In this document: positions 5,684-7,910 of the stretch, piece by piece | How positions within the stretch are numbered: the first letter of the stretch is position 1 | Layout of the letters: each line of letters opens with the position of its first letter | Source: Ramlibacter sp. | Lineage (GTDB): Bacteria > Pseudomonadota > Gammaproteobacteria > Burkholderiales > Burkholderiaceae_C | DNA length: 7,910 nucleotides | NCBI GenBank assembly: GCA_021156245.1 | Contig: JAJNBO010000173.1 | Location: 1 to 7,910, forward strand | Direction of reading: 5' to 3' | Notes under the pieces: generated by a model | The model's database searches: none | Seen by the model: the letters and a program-made list of their open reading frames with translations, nothing else | What the model was told of the DNA's origin: nothing | Translations under genes and position numbers: made by a program

Positions 5684-6881
5684 AGGACAATCCAAGGTGA
5701 TCCACCGGGCCGACTACCAGCCGCCCGCGTTCTGGATCGACACGGTCGAACTGTGCTTTGACCTGGACCCGGCGAAAACGCGCGTGCTGAACCGCATGCG
5801 GCTGCGCCGCAACCCCGACGTCGCCCCGCAGCCGCTGCGCCTGGACGGCGAGGAACTGAACCTCGCCCGCGTGCTGGTCGGCGGCCAGGGCACCTCGTTC
5901 AAGATGGAAGACGGCCAGCTGGTGCTGGAGAACCTGCCGCAGGGCAACGACCCGTTCGAGCTGGAGATCTTCACCACCTGCGCGCCCGCGAAGAACACCA
6001 AGCTGATGGGCCTGTACGTCAGCAACGACTCCTTCTTCACGCAGTGCGAGGCCGAGGGCTTTCGGCGCATCACCTACTTCCTGGACCGCCCCGACGTGAT
6101 GGCCAGCTACACGGTGACGCTGCGCGCGGACAAGCGCAAGTACCCGGTGCTGCTGTCCAACGGCAACCTGGTGGAGCAAGGCACGCTGGACGATGGCCGC
6201 CACTTCGCCAAGTGGGTCGACCCTTTCCGCAAGCCTTCGTACCTCTTCGCGCTGGTCGCGGGCCAGCTGGTGTGCCGCCAGCAGCGCATCACGGCGCGCA
6301 ACGGCAAGGAGCACCTGCTGGAGGTCTACGTGCGTCCGGGCGACCTGGACAAGACCGAGCATGCGATGAATTCGCTGATGGCCTCCGTCGCCTGGGACGA
6401 GGCGCGCTTCGGCCTGCCGCTGGACCTGGAGCGCTTCATGATCGTCGCCACCAGCGACTTCAACATGGGCGCGATGGAGAACAAGGGCCTGAACATCTTC
6501 AACACGAAGTACGTTCTGGCCAGCCAGGCCACGGCAACGGACACCGACTACGCCAACATCGAGTCGGTGGTCGGCCACGAGTACTTCCACAACTGGACGG
6601 GCAACCGCGTCACCTGCCGCGACTGGTTCCAGCTTTCGCTGAAGGAAGGCCTCACCGTCTTCCGCGACCAGGAGTTCAGCCAGGACCTCGCCGGCGACCC
6701 GTCGGCGCGCGCGGTCAAGCGCATCGAGGACGTCCGCGTGCTGCGCACCGCGCAGTTCCCCGAGGACGCGGGCCCGATGGCGCACCCGGTGCGGCCGGAC
6801 CAGTACCTGGAGATCAACAATTTCTACACCGTCACGCGAAGGGTTCGCCAAGGGGCTGTCGCTGTACTTCCAGCGCCATGA
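5676..6881 (+). CDS. pepN: Aminopeptidase N (M1 family), N-terminal and catalytic part up to an internal frame break
   Basis: PepN is a cytosolic zinc aminopeptidase that trims N-terminal residues from peptides in late protein turnover. From ATG 5676 the frame gives the N-terminal beta domain (about residues 1-190), then the thermolysin-like catalytic domain. That domain has the substrate-binding GAMEN motif at residues 265-269 and the zinc motif HEYFH with His301, Glu302 and His305. The third zinc ligand is Glu324 in LKEGLTV. The match to E. coli PepN is close, with four extra residues in SQDLAGDPSARAV. After NNFYTVT (Thr387) the frame runs into unrelated residues (RRVRQG...) and stops at 6881, while PepN homology resumes from 6835 in another frame. 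As written, the product lacks the catalytic Tyr equivalent to E. coli Tyr381 and the whole C-terminal half. It is either a pseudogene or a sequence error. Confidence 0.9.
   Translation: MREGQSKVIHRADYQPPAFWIDTVELCFDLDPAKTRVLNRMRLRRNPDVAPQPLRLDGEELNLARVLVGGQGTSFKMEDGQLVLENLPQGNDPFELEIFTTCAPAKNTKLMGLYVSNDSFFTQCEAEGFRRITYFLDRPDVMASYTVTLRADKRKYPVLLSNGNLVEQGTLDDGRHFAKWVDPFRKPSYLFALVAGQLVCRQQRITARNGKEHLLEVYVRPGDLDKTEHAMNSLMASVAWDEARFGLPLDLERFMIVATSDFNMGAMENKGLNIFNTKYVLASQATATDTDYANIESVVGHEYFHNWTGNRVTCRDWFQLSLKEGLTVFRDQEFSQDLAGDPSARAVKRIEDVRVLRTAQFPEDAGPMAHPVRPDQYLEINNFYTVTRRVRQGAVAVLPAP
6834..6840 (+). other. Apparent internal deletion/frame-break junction in pepN
   Basis: The 5' frame ends at Thr codon 6834-6836. 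The 3' frame resumes at Arg 6835-6837 followed by EGFAKGLSLYF. In PepN proteins a block similar to VYEKGAEVVRMM plus about five residues lies between NNFYTVT and the REGF region; it is absent here. The two frames share the bases CG at the join, implying a net loss of about 53 bases (17 codons plus two), consistent with the observed frame change. The size is estimated from remembered homologues. Confidence 0.8.
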
Positions 6882-7910
6882 CGGCCAGGCGGTGACCTGT
6901 GACGACTTCGCGCAGGCCATCGCCGATGCGAACCCGGACTCTCAGCTGGCGCAGCGGCTGGACCAGTTCAAGCGCTGGTACAGCCAGGCGGGCACGCCCC
7001 GCCTGAAGGCGACGACGCACTACGACGGCGTCTCCGGCATCTACTCGCTGACACTGTCGCAAAGCTGCGCGCCGACGCCGGGACAACCCGAGAAGCAACC
7101 CTTCGTGATCCCGGTGGCCCTGGGCCTGCTGGACGCGGACGGGCGCGAGCTCACCAGCGGCATGCACGTGCTGACGCAGCAGAGCGAGACCCTCACCTTC
7201 CCGGGCTATTCCGCCGAGCCCGTGCCCTCTCTGCTGCGCGGCTTCAGCGCACCGGTGATCCTGGAATACGACTACAGCGACCAGCAGCTGCTGGCGCTGC
7301 TGGCGCACGACACCGATCCGTTCAACCGCTGGGAGGCTGCGCAGCGGCTGGCCACCGGCCGGGCGCTCACCTTCGTGCGCAGCGGCACGCCGGTGCAGCT
7401 GGATGCGCCTTACCTGGAGGCGATGCGCACCGTGCTGCGCCACCCGCAACTGGATTCGGCCTTCAAGGACCTGGTGCTGACGCTGCCGGCGGAGACGTAC
7501 ATCGCCGAGCAGCTGGACGAAGTCGATCCCCAGCGCATCCACGCCGTGCGCGAGGCCATGCGCGAGCAGCTGGCGCAGGCGCTGTTCGCCGACTGGGAGT
7601 GGGCGTACGGAAACAACGCCGACGGCGGCGCGTACTCGCCCGACCCGGCGTCGAGCGGCCGTCGTGCGCTGGCCGGCATGGCGCTGACGCACCTGTGCCT
7701 GGCCGCGCGGTCGACGGGGGACGCCGTGTGGCCCGGCAGGGCCTACCAGCGCTTCAAGGATGCGTCCAACATGACGGACCGCTTCAATGCGCTGGCCGCG
7801 CTGGTCAGCTCCGGGCACGAGCTCGCGGCGCCGGCCCTGCAGCGATTCCATGCGCTGTTCAAGGACGAGGCGCTGGTGCTGGACAAGTGGTTCGCGCTGC
7901 AGGCCGGCGC
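6838..7910 (+). CDS. pepN: Aminopeptidase N, C-terminal part in a shifted frame, cut by the window end
   Basis: The reading frame is open from the junction to the end of the window with clear PepN homology. It has no start codon or ribosome binding site of its own, so it is the rest of the same gene. It begins with the end of the catalytic domain (EGFAKGLSLYFQRHDG, TCDDFAQA, FKRWYSQAGTP). Next comes the Ig-like beta domain from about 6997, with TLSQSCAPTPGQPEKQP, PFVIPVALGLLD and LLRGFSAPVILEYDYSDQQ. The C-terminal helical-repeat domain follows from about 7290, with RWEAAQRLATG, LTLPAETYIAEQLDEVDPQRIH, NMTDRFNALAALVS and LVLDKWFALQAG. Compared with E. coli PepN (870 residues), roughly 110 residues should follow beyond 7910. 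No further disruption is seen in this part, so if the junction at 6835 is an artefact the gene would be normal. Confidence 0.9.

Noticed and set aside
5646..6920. Long antisense open frame (424 codons) opposite pepN, and a similar one (386 codons) opposite prfB at 3930-5090
   Set aside because: Both mirror strongly conserved sense genes. They have low-complexity Ala/Arg/Val/His/Leu composition and no recognisable domain. Long antisense frames are expected from GC-biased third positions.
1..7910. tRNA or rRNA genes, CRISPR arrays, insertion sequences, long repeats, prophage genes
   Set aside because: None is recognisable. The window is almost fully occupied by conserved + strand coding sequence and has no gene-free stretch over 300 bases; the longest gap is 66 bases.

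Overview
The window is GC-rich (by eye well over 60%), with strongly G/C-biased third codon positions. All supported genes lie on the + strand with almost no intergenic space. Protein sequence style (RF2, PepN, the multi-receiver kinase) and base composition suggest a betaproteobacterium of the order Burkholderiales, plausibly Comamonadaceae (Ramlibacter/Variovorax-like). That placement is inference from recall, not a database result.

Region 1 (1-3847) is a signalling cluster. It starts inside the C-terminal part of a large hybrid sensor histidine kinase: the end of an ATPase domain, then three receiver (REC) domains. This is followed by a CheR-type methyltransferase, a CheB-type methylesterase with no receiver domain, and a REC-HisKA-HATPase protein. 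Junctions are tight, with ATGA overlaps at CheR/CheB and CheB/kinase, so this looks like one transcriptional unit. No chemoreceptor, CheA, CheW or CheY is in view. It is therefore better read as a Che-like adaptation module attached to two-component kinases than as a flagellar chemotaxis operon.

Region 2 (3848-3913) is a 66-base gap with a possible promoter and the ribosome binding site of the next gene.

Region 3 (3914-7910) holds prfB (peptide chain release factor 2) with its classical in-frame UGA and +1 programmed frameshift site, a HAD-superfamily phosphatase/phosphomutase, and pepN (M1 aminopeptidase N), which runs off the window end. The three overlap or nearly touch and are probably co-transcribed.

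The most unusual observation is that two otherwise well-conserved genes, the hybrid kinase and pepN, each carry an abrupt change of reading frame where a conserved block appears to be missing: about 97 bases near 826-830 and about 53 bases near 6835-6837. In pepN the missing block includes the expected catalytic tyrosine. In the kinase it includes the end of REC2 with its conserved lysine. Both flanks remain well conserved, and two such lesions sit in 8 kb, so collapsed or mis-assembled sequence is at least as likely as real gene decay. The prfB frame change, by contrast, is genuine biology.
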